Positions 1-9,102 of a stretch of 64,000 bases of DNA are shown here, piece by piece. This stretch comes from a gamma proteobacterium symbiont of Ctena orbiculata (GTDB taxonomy: Bacteria > Pseudomonadota > Gammaproteobacteria > Chromatiales > Chromatiaceae). Position 1 is the first letter of the stretch; each line of letters begins with the position of its first letter. Position numbers and translations under genes: made by a program. The notes under the pieces are model-generated. The model saw only the letters and a program-made list of their open reading frames with translations. It was not told the origin of the DNA and made no database searches. The stretch spans positions 62,001 to 126,000 of the forward strand of contig QBVC01000011.1 in assembly GCA_003058495.1 (NCBI GenBank), written 5' to 3'.

Positions 1-2122
1 GTTGATGGGATCGGTCCTGTTGACGCAGCTGGTCGATCAGCCAGCCGGCAGTGGGCTCGCGGCATGCGCCCAGTTCCAGCAGATGATCCCGCCCCTGCAG
101 CAGGCGTTCCTGGGTTGTCGCTCGCAACCGGCGCGTCTGTTCCAGCAGCGGCTCGAGGCCACTCTCCGCGGCCGCGGACTCCAGTGTCTCCCAGAGTATC
201 GGGCTGAGCTGATTGAACAGTTCATGGGCGCCCGGCACCGGGTGGCTGAAGGCGTCGAGACCGTCCCTGTACCAATGCAGCAGGATCGATTGCGGGCTCG
301 GGTCCAGATAGGGGACATGAATCTGCACCCGCTCTTTCTGGCCGATCCGGTCGAGCCGGCCGATACGCTGCTCCAGCAGATCCGGGTCGATCGGAAGGTC
401 GAAGAGGATCAGGTGGTGGGCGAACTGAAAATTACGCCCCTCGCTGCCTATCTCGGAACAGATCAGCAGCCTCGCCCCCTCCGGGTCGGCGAACCAGGCG
501 GCCGCTCGATCACGCTCGATGATGCTCATGCGCTCGTGAAACAGGGCGGCGCCGATGCCGGTCTGCATCCTGACCGCCTCCTGCAGCTCGATGGCGGTCT
601 GCGCATGGGCGCAGATCAACAGGTATTTCCTGGCGACATCCTCGCGCAGGCGCTCGATTACCCATCCGACCCTGGGATCCTCGAGCCACCAGGCGGGAAG
701 GCCGAGATTGGCATAGCCTCGTTCGGGTGTCAGGCAGAGCTCCGGCGGGAGATCGGTCGGGCTCCCATGGCCCACCTCGTAGCATCCAGGCAGCGCCAGC
801 GGGTAGCTGTGGAGTTCCCGTTCGGGGAACCCGCTGACACCGGCACGGGTGTTTCGGAACAGTACCCGACCGGTGCCGTGTCGATCCAGGAGCCTGGTGA
901 TAAGCCGCTCCCTGGCCTCGTTTCGCTCTGCTTCGTCGGCGTCACTCGCTTCGAGGAGGGTCTGCAGCGGCTGCTGCTCCCCCTCGTCGAGGATCTCCCG
1001 CAAGCTTGCCGCGGCCGCTTCCGTGAGTCTGTTATGCCGCAGCAGGTGCTCCACCGCATCCGCCACGGGCTGGTAGTGGCGCTCCTCCTCGATAAACGCC
1101 TGCAGGTCATAGTAGCGGTCGGGATCGAGCAGTCGCAGGCGGGCAAAGTGCCCGGCCTGGCCCAGCTGCTCGGGAGTGGCCGTCAGCAGCAGCACCCCCG
1201 GGGTCTTCAAGGCCAGGGCCTCGACCAGCAGATACTCCGCGCTGGGATCCTCTGCGGACCAGGTCAGGTGGTGCGCCTCGTCCACGATCAGCATATCCCA
1301 GCCGCCCTCCAGCGCCTGGCTGAGGCGCTGCGCATTGTGGTGGAAGAGATCGAGGCTGCAGAGCACCAGCTGTTCGGCATGAAAGGGATTGTCTCCCTGT
1401 CCCGAGTCCTGAATCGCCTGACAGGTCTCCTCGTCGAAGATGCGGAACCTGAGATTGAAGCGCCGCAGCAGCTCGACCAGCCATTGATGGACCAGGGGAT
1501 CGGGTACCAGGATCAGGGCCCGGCTGGTGCGTCCGGTCATCAGCTGGTGATGCAGGATCAGGCAGGCCTCGATGGTCTTGCCGAGTCCCACCTCGTCGGC
1601 CAGAAGCACCCGGGGACTCGGCCGGTTGGCCACCTCGTGGGCGATGTAGAGCTGATGGGGGATGAGATCGATTCTGGGCCCACCCAGGCCGAGAACCGGG
1701 GATTTCAGCTGGCGACCCAACTGCATCAGGGTCTGGTAGCGCAGATTGAACCAGTGGGGGGGGTCGATCTGAGCGGCGAAGATGCGCTGATGGGGTTGAT
1801 CGATGCGCAGGGCGTCGCTGAGATCGGCCTCAGCCAGGCTCGCCTGCCTGCCCTCCCTGTCGTCGCCGTGATAGATCAGGCAGCCGTTCTCCTCGACCAC
1901 ACGGGTGACCAGCAGGGAGCTGCCGTCGCGGCCTTCGATGCTGTCGCCGACGTCAAAGACGACACGGCTCAGGGGCGCGCCCTGCTGGGCGTAGACCCTG
2001 TTTTCACCGACCGCGGGAAAGTGGATGGCGACTGTGCGTCCCTGGGCCTCGACAATGCTACCCAGACCCAGTTCAGATTCGCTATCGCTGATCCAGCGCT
2101 GGCCGGGAATGAAGCGTGGCAT
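1..2122 (-). CDS. rapA: RNA polymerase-associated helicase RapA, C-terminus beyond window
   Basis: Swi2/Snf2-type ATPase that binds RNA polymerase and promotes its recycling after transcription. The visible 707 residues are the N-terminal part of a protein usually about 950-970 aa; the frame stays open to base 1. Seen directly: the RapA-type N-terminus (PRFIPGQRWISDSESELGLG from residue 2), Walker A LADEVGLGKT near residue 177, and a DEAHH box near residue 278, positions that agree with E. coli RapA. The ATG at 2120-2122 was chosen because the conserved N-terminus begins there. It appears monocistronic. A long open frame on the opposite strand is a codon-bias shadow. Family assignment is secure; the missing C-terminus cannot be assessed. 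Confidence 0.95.
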   Translation of the reverse strand, partial: MPRFIPGQRWISDSESELGLGSIVEAQGRTVAIHFPAVGENRVYAQQGAPLSRVVFDVGDSIEGRDGSSLLVTRVVEENGCLIYHGDDREGRQASLAEADLSDALRIDQPHQRIFAAQIDPPHWFNLRYQTLMQLGRQLKSPVLGLGGPRIDLIPHQLYIAHEVANRPSPRVLLADEVGLGKTIEACLILHHQLMTGRTSRALILVPDPLVHQWLVELLRRFNLRFRIFDEETCQAIQDSGQGDNPFHAEQLVLCSLDLFHHNAQRLSQALEGGWDMLIVDEAHHLTWSAEDPSAEYLLVEALALKTPGVLLLTATPEQLGQAGHFARLRLLDPDRYYDLQAFIEEERHYQPVADAVEHLLRHNRLTEAAAASLREILDEGEQQPLQTLLEASDADEAERNEARERLITRLLDRHGTGRVLFRNTRAGVSGFPERELHSYPLALPGCYEVGHGSPTDLPPELCLTPERGYANLGLPAWWLEDPRVGWVIERLREDVARKYLLICAHAQTAIELQEAVRMQTGIGAALFHERMSIIERDRAAAWFADPEGARLLICSEIGSEGRNFQFAHHLILFDLPIDPDLLEQRIGRLDRIGQKERVQIHVPYLDPSPQSILLHWYRDGLDAFSHPVPGAHELFNQLSPILWETLESAAAESGLEPLLEQTRRLRATTQERLLQGRDHLLELGACREPTAGWLIDQLRQQDRSHQ

Positions 2123-2588
2123 GGGGATGAGATCCTGGAGAAAAGAGGCAGATGATAATCAGTAACCCGGCGCCGATCCAGTTTAACCTGATCCTGGCGC
2201 TCAGATGATTCGCCCGTTGCACCGGCAACATTTGGAAATTATGAATTTTTAATTTTGAATTAAGAATGGATGAGTTCGCTTTGCTCACCATTGTTCAGGA
2301 TTCCTCATTCCGGTTCTTTTAGCGTAAGAGATGCGGCATATGGCCGAGGATACACAAGTGTTGTTGAGGCAACCCGATAAAAACTCAAAATTTATCAGCG
2401 GTTTCTACGGTATTCATGAGATTTTTCCATGATTCATAATGATCTGTAATGGGGTGCCATGTAGATGGCCGCCTGGTGCGAGATGCCTGGGCATTCCAGT
2501 TCAATCAGATCTTTTTTTTGGAAATAACACTTGAGTCTGGTTGCGAGCTGGGAATAATAGGCCGACGGTAAGCAGGGCAGGGTGGATT
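2123..2588. other. Intergenic region between rapA and yqhA-like gene
   Basis: 466 bases without a credible gene. It holds the divergent promoter region for rapA (minus strand) and the yqhA-like gene (plus strand), and an AT-rich repeat at 2235-2290 that shares a 20-base block with a copy at 32838-32857. Codon use of the short frames here does not resemble coding sequence. Confidence 0.6.
2235..2290. repeat. AT-rich dispersed repeat, copy 1
   Basis: An AT-rich stretch built of AATTTTGAATTA-like words followed by the 20-base block TGAGTTCGCTTTGCTCACCA (2271-2290). The same block, in the same orientation and also preceded by AATTTTGAATTA words, lies at 32838-32857. This copy lacks the right-hand inverted arm seen in the second copy, so it may be a truncated element. 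Confidence 0.6.
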
Positions 2589-3116
2589 GTGGAAAGTAAG
2601 TTCGAACGGGTTCTCTGGAACAGCCGGCTTGTGGTGTTCGCGGCCGTGATTGCGAGCATGGCGGCGGCGATCGCCATGTTTTACATGGCCTCGGTGGATG
2701 CCTTCTACATGATCGCCCATCTGGGGGAGTACGCCTCCCCTGCGCTGAGCGCGGAACAGCGGGTCGACTTGCGATCGGCCACCATCACCCATGTGGTGGA
2801 GATCGTCGATGGCTACCTGCTGGCCACCGTGCTGCTTATCTTCTCCCTGGGGCTCTATGAGCTGTTCATCAGCAAGATCGAACATGCGGAGGCCTCGGAG
2901 AGCGCTTCGAATGTATTGACCATCACCAGCCTCGACGATCTCAAGAGCCGTCTCGCCAAGGTTGTGATGATGATCCTCGTGGTGCGCTATTTCGAGTTCG
3001 CCCTGGGTATGGACTTCGTCACGCCGATGGATCTACTGCAGTTTGCCGCGGGCATAGCCCTGCTTGGATTGGCCCTCTATCTGGCCCATTTGGCGGACAA
3101 GGATGGCGCCCATTGA
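2589..3116 (+). CDS. YqhA/UPF0114 family inner-membrane protein
   Basis: Predicted 175-aa integral membrane protein of the YqhA/UPF0114 family, whose function is unknown. Three to four hydrophobic segments are visible: around residues 12-32 (VVFAAVIASMAAAIAMF), 75-95, 125-140 and 150-168. The charged stretch LFISKIEHAE and the following LTITSLDDLKSRLAKVV match the conserved middle region of the family. GTG at 2589 is the chosen start: an AGGGCAGGG ribosome-binding sequence lies just upstream and the family N-terminus (ESKFERVLWNSRL) begins here. A TTG at 2541 would add 16 residues with no family resemblance. Monocistronic. Confidence 0.8.
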   Translation: MESKFERVLWNSRLVVFAAVIASMAAAIAMFYMASVDAFYMIAHLGEYASPALSAEQRVDLRSATITHVVEIVDGYLLATVLLIFSLGLYELFISKIEHAEASESASNVLTITSLDDLKSRLAKVVMMILVVRYFEFALGMDFVTPMDLLQFAAGIALLGLALYLAHLADKDGAH

Positions 3117-3326
3117 TCCCCCTGGAGCCATCGGCAGGCCGCTCGAGAGGGTTTTCAATGAGGGTAATTGGGCTGTTATTTTAGGTAAACTAATCCGATT
3201 GATAATTGTCTTTGATAGGCAATTGAGGTCTATTTACTTTATAATCCGCCAAATTTGTGGGACGGGCATATCTCGTCCCCGCAGGTGTATGAGTGTTAAC
3301 TGACTGAAATTAGAGGAAAATACCTG

Positions 3327-3650
3327 ATGAATAAAATGAAAGTGATGCTGCTGGCTGCCAGCACGACCGTCGTGTCTCTGGGTGCAGTAGCAACTGCTAG
3401 CGCTGATCCCGTGGCACTTGCGACCCAACGCGGCTGCATGGCCTGCCACCAACTGGAGACCAAGGTGGTGGGACCCGCCTATAAAGAGGTCGCAGCGAAA
3501 TACAAGGGCCAGGAGGGCGCCGCCGAGATGTTGGCCGCCAAGGTCAAGGCCGGTGGATCCGGCGTCTGGGGTCCGGTGCCGATGCCGCCGAACGCCCATG
3601 TCAGTGACGAGGACATCAAGGTCATTGTCGACTGGCTGCTGACGCTCTGA
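3327..3650 (+). CDS. Monoheme class I cytochrome c (c551/c5-like)
   Basis: Small periplasmic electron carrier, 107 aa. A Sec signal peptide occupies residues 1-26 (cleavage after ASA). A single heme-binding site CMACH lies at residues 37-41, and Met86 in GPVPMPPN is the expected distal heme ligand. Length and motif order fit cytochrome c551/c5-type proteins that pass electrons to terminal oxidases or nitrite reductases. A GAGG ribosome-binding sequence precedes the ATG. A strong rho-independent terminator follows the stop codon, so the gene is monocistronic. The exact redox partner cannot be read from sequence. Confidence 0.9.
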   Translation: MNKMKVMLLAASTTVVSLGAVATASADPVALATQRGCMACHQLETKVVGPAYKEVAAKYKGQEGAAEMLAAKVKAGGSGVWGPVPMPPNAHVSDEDIKVIVDWLLTL

Positions 3651-3687
3651 GAAAGCCACAGAGAACCTTGATGCAAGGTTGAGAAAA

Positions 3688-3719
3688 AGCGCCTGCTGGC
3701 AAGCAAGGCGCTTTTTTTT
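3688..3719 (+). terminator. Rho-independent terminator after cytochrome c
   Basis: Inverted arms AGCGCCT (3688-3694) and AGGCGCT (3706-3712) with an 11-base loop are followed by eight T residues. It ends the cytochrome c transcript. Confidence 0.9.
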
Positions 3720-3928
3720 GCCCGCAATCCGAGTCTTTCCGACTGGGGTAAATCACTCAAAATAGGTCAAATGCCCTACGAATGGCGCGAAGTTGGACAA
3801 AAGTGCAGGCTTTGGATTGCCACGGGTGTGGTATTAGTGTCATCCTCCTCAGCCGTTGGCGCAGCCATTTTCGGCAGACACTCTGGGAATGGGCTGATGA
3901 GTTGTGTTTTGCAAAGGAGTTTTTACCA

Positions 3929-4414
3929 ATGTCCCAAATGAAGCATCTCTTACTATTCGGGCTTACCTTCCTCATTCTCAGCCAGACGGCCGCCGCCGGC
4001 TCCGTCGCCGATGGCATCATGGTGGACGATCCCTACGTGCGGGCTGTTCCGCCCGGTCAGCCCAACTCGGCCTCGTTCATGGTGCTGCACAACAAGGGCG
4101 AAAAGGGTAGCGCACTCACCGCGGTAAGCAGCCCGGCCTCCGAGGTGGCCGAGCTGCACACCCACACCATGGATGACGGCATGATGCGCATGCGCAAGGT
4201 GGAGAGGATCGATCTGCCGGCAGGTGAAGCGGTCGAGTTGCAACCCGGCGGGCTGCATGTGATGCTGCTCGGTCTGAAACAGGAGCTTGTTCCTGACCAG
4301 AAAGTGCCGCTGACCCTGATCTTCGATGACGGCTCAAGCGTGCAGGTTGAAGCCCCGGTGCGTAAACTGCAGATGAAAATGAAACAGGGTGACCATAAGG
4401 GTCATATGCATTGA
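3929..4414 (+). CDS. PCuAC-family periplasmic copper chaperone
   Basis: 161-aa secreted protein of the PCu(A)C family, which delivers Cu(I) to the CuA or CuB site of cytochrome oxidases. The signal peptide spans residues 1-23. The Met/His copper motif is visible: HTHTMDDGMMRM at 77-88 and LHVM at 109-112. The C-terminal tail is Met/His rich (MKMKQGDHKGHMH) and may bind extra copper. AAAGGAGT at 3913-3920 sits eight bases before the ATG and fixes the start; an upstream TTG extension has no family similarity. The HIT-like gene begins three bases after its stop, so the two are probably cotranscribed. Confidence 0.9.
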   Translation: MSQMKHLLLFGLTFLILSQTAAAGSVADGIMVDDPYVRAVPPGQPNSASFMVLHNKGEKGSALTAVSSPASEVAELHTHTMDDGMMRMRKVERIDLPAGEAVELQPGGLHVMLLGLKQELVPDQKVPLTLIFDDGSSVQVEAPVRKLQMKMKQGDHKGHMH

Positions 4415-4417
4415 TAG

Positions 4418-5449
4418 TTGATACCATCTCCCTTTGATTCCCCGGAGCAGCTGAAACAGGCGTTTACTTCGGGACTGCAACGGCTGATTGGCAATCCGGG
4501 ACTGGGCAGTTACATCCTGGTGCACGCCAATGCCTGTTTCGATAGCGGGATCTATCGGGTATTGAAGGGGGACCTGGCGCAGCGCTTCGATCAGCTTGCC
4601 GCCTACTGCCGGGATACCCTGGGCGAAGGTCGCGAGCTGGCTGGCGCCGAGGACGATCAACTGGTCTTTCTCAAGTTGATGGCGGTTGGCTTCGACGGTG
4701 TCCATGCCACCGAATTTCGACGCGCTGGGGCGTGGGAGCTGCAGTTCAACCATGTCAGGGCCTTTCGGCCCTCCCGGATGAGCCGGGAACCGGTACTGGG
4801 GATCAGCCGCGAATTCGATCCGGACGGTTTCAACTTCAACAAACCCTATCTTCGCAAAGAGGTCTTCTGGGCGGGTGAACTGCTGGGAAACGAGGTTGAA
4901 CTGCTCTACAACAAGTTCCCCTTTGCCCCCATGCACGGGCTGCTGGTCCCCCATCGTCGGAACCGGCTGCCGCAGCTCCTGAGCGGCCGCTACCACGAGT
5001 ATGTCTGGAGCCTGGCTGAGGCGCTGGGGGAGCGGTTGCCGGGATGGGGCATCGCCTACAACAGCTACGGCGCCTACGCGTCCGTCAACCACCTCCATTT
5101 TCAGTGCTATCTGCGCACCACCCCGTTGCCGATAGAAAGTGGCGAATGGCGGCACAATGGCGGGGAGAAGGCCTATCCGCTACCCTGCGAGGTGTTTACC
5201 TCGGCAGCCGATGCCTGGGCCCGTATCGGCGCACTGCACGAGGCTGAAATCAGCTATAACCTGATCTATCGTCCCGGCCGGCTCTACTGTCTATCCCGTA
5301 AACGCCAGGGCAGCTACCAGCAGGCCCCGTGGACCCATGGATTTGCCTGGTACGAGCTCGCCGGGGGCTTTACCACCTTCAGCCGGTCCGATTTCGAAAC
5401 CCTGGACGCCCTGGCCATCGAGCAGGAGATGGGCATGCTCAGGATCTGA
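4418..5449 (+). CDS. HIT-superfamily nucleotidyltransferase/phosphorylase-like protein
   Basis: 343-aa protein with the histidine-triad variant HLHFQ at residues 225-229. HxHxQ is the form used by GalT, Ap4A phosphorylase and plant GDP-L-galactose phosphorylase (VTC2), which go through a nucleotidyl-histidine intermediate, rather than by HIT hydrolases. The preceding FPFAPMHGLLVPHRR block (168-181) matches the strand before the triad in these enzymes. I infer a nucleotide-sugar or dinucleotide phosphorylase; the substrate is unknown. The start is uncertain: the frame has only a TTG at 4418 before well-conserved sequence, three bases after the copper chaperone stop, suggesting translational coupling. 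Confidence 0.65.
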   Translation: MIPSPFDSPEQLKQAFTSGLQRLIGNPGLGSYILVHANACFDSGIYRVLKGDLAQRFDQLAAYCRDTLGEGRELAGAEDDQLVFLKLMAVGFDGVHATEFRRAGAWELQFNHVRAFRPSRMSREPVLGISREFDPDGFNFNKPYLRKEVFWAGELLGNEVELLYNKFPFAPMHGLLVPHRRNRLPQLLSGRYHEYVWSLAEALGERLPGWGIAYNSYGAYASVNHLHFQCYLRTTPLPIESGEWRHNGGEKAYPLPCEVFTSAADAWARIGALHEAEISYNLIYRPGRLYCLSRKRQGSYQQAPWTHGFAWYELAGGFTTFSRSDFETLDALAIEQEMGMLRI

Positions 5450-5475
5450 TTCCGTTGGCGGGCGCTCGAAGGGTC

Positions 5476-5703
5476 CTAGAGCCACCGCACCAGATAGTAG
5501 AGGCGAAAGCCTTCCGAGGAGCGGGACGGCCCCAGGACCTCGGCCGCATGACAGTCTTTCCGTGCCGCGGCGATCGCCAGGGCCTCTTCCGCGCTGGCAG
5601 CCGGTTCGACGCAGTTTTCCGGGAAGCGCTTGCGCCGGCGGCTGGGGGTGTAGACAACCGCGTAGCAGTTGTTGACCAGGGATTGATCGGGGTCTTTCTG
5701 CAT
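5476..5703 (-). CDS. Small hypothetical protein
   Basis: 75-aa protein I do not recognise. It is basic in the middle (SRRRKRF, residues 25-31), contains three cysteines and ends in YYLVRWL. There is no signal peptide or membrane segment. The ATG at 5703 has AGGTGG eight bases upstream; a GTG twelve bases earlier would add MVQS-type residues. It lies between the HIT-like gene (convergent) and cytochrome c4 (divergent), sharing the intergenic promoter region with the latter. Codon use is consistent with a real gene. Confidence 0.55.
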   Translation of the reverse strand: MQKDPDQSLVNNCYAVVYTPSRRRKRFPENCVEPAASAEEALAIAAARKDCHAAEVLGPSRSSEGFRLYYLVRWL

Positions 5704-5737
5704 GGATTGAACCACCTGTTGCGGGAACTGTCTGATT

Positions 5738-5767
5738 TTGACCTTTATTAGAAAGTTCTGCTATAGT
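5738..5767 (+). promoter_or_regulatory. Sigma70-type promoter for cytochrome c4
   Basis: TTGACC (5738-5743) and TATAGT (5762-5767) separated by 18 bases, 100 bases upstream of the cytochrome c4 start. Good match to the consensus hexamers. Confidence 0.6.
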
Positions 5768-5867
5768 TTTGCAGCTTTTTTGGGGCTTTCAGGATTGCCT
5801 GCCGTCTGGCGGGGACCGCAAGCCCGGGATTTCAACCTAGCAAGCAGATTTCAGACCAGGATTGATC

Positions 5868-6479
5868 ATGATTAAATGGCTCGTAACCATCACTATTGCC
5901 CTTAGCTTCGGACTCAGCCTGGCCCAGGCCGCCGGAAATCCGGAGGAAGGGAAGAAACAGTCTGCAATCTGCGCAGGTTGCCATGGCGCTGACGGAAACA
6001 GCCCGATCAATCCGCTCTGGCCCAAGATCGCGGGGCAGCATCCGCGATATATCGAGAAGCAGATCAAGGATTTCAAATCCGGCACCCGCACCGACCAGAT
6101 GATGGCGCCGATGGCGATGCCGCTCAACGATCAGCAGATCGCCGACCTGGCAGCCTACTACTCCGGCCAGCCGCGGCAGAGCGGCGAGGCCGCAGCCGAC
6201 ATGGTCGCGGCCGGTGAAGCCCTCTACCGGGGCGGCAATCCCGAGACCGGGGTGGTCGCCTGCATGGCCTGTCACGGTCCTGCCGGATCGGGGAATCCGC
6301 AAGCCAATTTCCCCGCCGTCGCCGGCCAGCACGCCGCCTATACTGAGAAGGCGCTGAAGGATTTCCGCGACGGCAACCGCACCAATGACAACGCCAAAAT
6401 GATGCAGGGTGTCGTCTCACGGATGACCAACGATGAGATGGCGGCGGTGGCCCAATACATACAAGGCCTTAGCAGATAA
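5868..6479 (+). CDS. Diheme cytochrome c4
   Basis: 203-aa periplasmic or membrane-anchored diheme cytochrome that carries electrons toward cytochrome oxidases such as cbb3. Signal sequence is residues 1-22 (cleavage near AQA|AG). The two heme sites are CAGCH (35-39) and CMACH (132-136), each opening one of two similar halves; Met-rich segments MMAPMAMPL (78-86) and NAKMMQGVVSRM supply candidate distal ligands. The ATG at 5868 follows CAGG by seven bases; a TTG six bases earlier is in frame. It has its own promoter and a strong terminator, so it is monocistronic. Confidence 0.95.
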   Translation: MIKWLVTITIALSFGLSLAQAAGNPEEGKKQSAICAGCHGADGNSPINPLWPKIAGQHPRYIEKQIKDFKSGTRTDQMMAPMAMPLNDQQIADLAAYYSGQPRQSGEAAADMVAAGEALYRGGNPETGVVACMACHGPAGSGNPQANFPAVAGQHAAYTEKALKDFRDGNRTNDNAKMMQGVVSRMTNDEMAAVAQYIQGLSR

Positions 6480-6512
6480 TTGACGCCCGGGCCCGGATGG
6501 ATGAGAAAAAAA

Positions 6513-6534
6513 GGCGGCTGTTTGCCGCCTTTTT
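6513..6534 (+). terminator. Rho-independent terminator after cytochrome c4
   Basis: GGCGGC (6513-6518), five-base loop, GCCGCC (6524-6529), then five T residues; an A run on the left makes it potentially bidirectional. Confidence 0.9.
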
Positions 6535-6645
6535 GCGTTTGCGTGCTATTGTTTTAAAACTTGCGGTGTTGCACTCAAGTTTTCAGACGTAGGTGCCGTA
6601 AAATTTATAGCAATCGGGGTAATAATTAAAAAGACACACTTAGAT

Positions 6646-7449
6646 ATGAATGAACAAATCGTTCAGCATCAGTCAACACTGGACAGCGCCTACCGCCTGC
6701 GCCTGCTCAGCTACAACATCCAGGCCGGCGCCGACACGCGACGCTATCACGAATATGTGACCCGCGGCTGGAAACAGATGCTGCCGCACAAGCAGCAGCT
6801 GGACAATCTCAATCGCATCGCTCACCTGTTGAAGGATTTCGATGTGGTGGGGCTGCAGGAAGTCGATTCCGGGAGCCTGCGCAGCGGCTTCATCGATCAG
6901 ACCGCCTATCTCGCCGAACATGCCGGCTTCCCCTACTGGTACAGGCAGGTCAACCGCAGGCTGGGAAAACTGGCGCAGCACAGCAACGGCGTGTTGAGCC
7001 GTGTCGAACCGAGTGTGATCACAGAGCACCGCCTGCCGGGTCTGCCCGGCCGGGGCGCGGTGCTGATGGAGTTCAAAACCAACGAAAAGCCGCTGGGAAT
7101 CTGTATGATGCACCTGGCACTGGGGCGCAGGGCGCGTCTCCGGCAGCTCTCCTATGTGAGCGATCTGGTATCCCACTACTCCCACCTGGTGCTGATGGGG
7201 GATTTTAACTGTGGCTGCAGCTCTCTCGAATTTCGCTACCTGATCGAGAGGACGAATCTGCAGGGCAGTCTCTGCGATATGATGACCTTTCCCAGTTGGC
7301 GCCCGAGCCGCAAGCTGGACCATATCCTGGCGTCTCCCAGTCTCAAGGTGTCGAAACACGAAGTACTCAACTATGCACATTCGGACCATCTGCCGGTCAG
7401 TCTGGAGATAGAGCTGCCGAAAGATGTCGTGCTGCCTTTGGTCGCTTGA
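6646..7449 (+). CDS. Endonuclease/exonuclease/phosphatase (EEP) family protein
   Basis: 267-aa metal-dependent phosphodiesterase of the DNase I-like EEP fold. The family blocks are in order: LSYNIQAG (20-27), GLQEVDSG (residues about 69-76, metal-binding Glu), LMGDFNCG (catalytic Asp and Asn, near 185), and AHSDHLPVSLEIEL near the C-terminus with the Asp-His pair. No signal peptide, so cytoplasmic. The substrate, nucleic acid or phospholipid, is not clear. No Shine-Dalgarno sequence is obvious. It is followed 90 bases later by a diguanylate cyclase gene in the same orientation. Confidence 0.85.
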   Translation: MNEQIVQHQSTLDSAYRLRLLSYNIQAGADTRRYHEYVTRGWKQMLPHKQQLDNLNRIAHLLKDFDVVGLQEVDSGSLRSGFIDQTAYLAEHAGFPYWYRQVNRRLGKLAQHSNGVLSRVEPSVITEHRLPGLPGRGAVLMEFKTNEKPLGICMMHLALGRRARLRQLSYVSDLVSHYSHLVLMGDFNCGCSSLEFRYLIERTNLQGSLCDMMTFPSWRPSRKLDHILASPSLKVSKHEVLNYAHSDHLPVSLEIELPKDVVLPLVA

Positions 7450-7539
7450 GCCCACTTGAGCCTGGTGATGCCGTGCTGCCGGGTCCGGAGTGATGACAAT
7501 ATAACTGCAACCTGCACAGACTCGTGACGGCGAAGTGCG

Positions 7540-9081
7540 ATGAACGAGAAAGATTGGAAACAGCGATACGAAGATCTACTGCGCCAGCATGAGAGCGAGG
7601 AAGAAGCGAACCGCGATCTGGAAGGCTTGCTGACGCGCACCATCATCCGCCTCACCCTCGCCGCCAACGGCCTCGATCCGCGTCTGGATCCCCATCTGAA
7701 AGGTGTCCGTGATGCCGTCAGGGGCGGTATCAACGATCAGCTCAAGAACAAACTCAATGCCCTCTCCGATGGCCTGTTGCATTTCTCCGAGGAGACCGGG
7801 GAGAGTGAGCGCGACATGTCGGACGAGTACCTGCGGTTGCTCGATGGCCTCCAGTTGAACAAAAAACAGGCCCAGGAGGCGGTGCAACTGATGAGCCTGC
7901 TGGGCGATGATCCGAGCCGGATGGATGGTGAGCAATTTTCCCGCCTGGTTGATCTGCTGAGCCGCGACCTCCCCGCAAGGGGAAAGGGAGGGGGGCTGTT
8001 CGAACGCCTGTTGGGCAGCGCGCCGAGTGAAAAGGAGAGCGGGCCCAGGCCGAATGAGATCCTGCTCAATCTGCTGGAGCAGGCGTCCTGGCCCGGTCAT
8101 TGGGGAGAGGAGGTCAGTCGGCTGAAACTGCGTCTGGGAGGAGAGGCATCCGACGACGCCTGGGCCGATGTCCTGCATGATCTGCTGGAGCTCTCCGCGA
8201 AGTCCTATGGACAGGTGCAGATGGAGATCAAGGAGGCGGAGGATTTCCTCGAGGAGTTGACCCAGCGTCTGCAGGATCTCGGCGTCCATCTTAAGAGTGC
8301 CCACGATGGCCACAACCGCATCGCGGAGCATGGTCGAAACCTCTCACAGCAGGTGACCGGACACGTCGGGGATCTGGGCGCCAGCGTCCAGGCGGCAACC
8401 GACCTGCAGCAGTTGAAAACCGCGGTGCGCGAACGAATCACGCTGATCCAGAGCAACATCGACGACTACCTTCGGGAAGAGAATGAGTGGCACCAGAAGA
8501 GCGAGGCGAGCGAAAAGGAGTTGAAGCACCGGTTGGAAAAGCTGGAGAAGGAGTCCAGCGAACTGCGTTCGAGAATGGTCGAGGCCCACCACCTGGCGCT
8601 GATCGATACGGTGACGGGACTGCCCAACCGCCTGGCGTACGAGGAGCGGGTCGAGCATGAGTATGCGCGCTGGAAACGTTTCAACGATCCGCTCTGCATG
8701 CTGGTGTGGGATATCGATGATTTCAAGTCGATCAACGACCGTTTCGGTCATCAGGCCGGTGACAAGGCCCTGCGGGTGATTGCCAACAACCTTCAGGCCA
8801 GATTGCGGGTTACCGACTTTATCGCCCGCTACGGAGGGGAGGAGTTTGTCTGCCTGCTGACCGGCACCAGCGGCGCTGAGGCCTTGAAGGTGGCGGACGA
8901 AATGCGCATATCGGTGGAGACCAACGGCTTTCATTCGGCCGGCAAGCCGGTCACCGTGACCATCTCCTGCGGGGTTGCGCCCTTTCAGCAAAACGAATCC
9001 ATCGATAATGTCTTTTCAAGGGCCGACAAGGCACTTTATGAGGCCAAGAAGGCCGGCAAAAACCGCTGCCAACTCGGCTGA
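7540..9081 (+). CDS. Diguanylate cyclase with N-terminal helical domain
   Basis: 513-aa soluble protein making c-di-GMP from two GTP. About 300 N-terminal residues are charged, helical and coiled-coil-like, without membrane segments or a recognised sensor domain. The GGDEF domain occupies roughly residues 350-513: LIDTVTGLPNRLAYEERV opens it, WDIDDFKSINDRFGH follows, and the active-site signature is RYGGEEF (GGEEF near 432). RVTD five residues upstream of the signature is a product-inhibition I-site. Catalytic activity is therefore expected. The signal sensed by the N-terminal region is unknown. Confidence 0.9.
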   Translation: MNEKDWKQRYEDLLRQHESEEEANRDLEGLLTRTIIRLTLAANGLDPRLDPHLKGVRDAVRGGINDQLKNKLNALSDGLLHFSEETGESERDMSDEYLRLLDGLQLNKKQAQEAVQLMSLLGDDPSRMDGEQFSRLVDLLSRDLPARGKGGGLFERLLGSAPSEKESGPRPNEILLNLLEQASWPGHWGEEVSRLKLRLGGEASDDAWADVLHDLLELSAKSYGQVQMEIKEAEDFLEELTQRLQDLGVHLKSAHDGHNRIAEHGRNLSQQVTGHVGDLGASVQAATDLQQLKTAVRERITLIQSNIDDYLREENEWHQKSEASEKELKHRLEKLEKESSELRSRMVEAHHLALIDTVTGLPNRLAYEERVEHEYARWKRFNDPLCMLVWDIDDFKSINDRFGHQAGDKALRVIANNLQARLRVTDFIARYGGEEFVCLLTGTSGAEALKVADEMRISVETNGFHSAGKPVTVTISCGVAPFQQNESIDNVFSRADKALYEAKKAGKNRCQLG

Positions 9082-9102
9082 TCTCCCGCTCCCCCCTCGC
9101 GC

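Noticed and set aside
2-2155. 717-codon open frame on the plus strand
   Set aside because: It lies antisense to rapA, whose helicase motifs are clear on the minus strand; its residues have no family resemblance.
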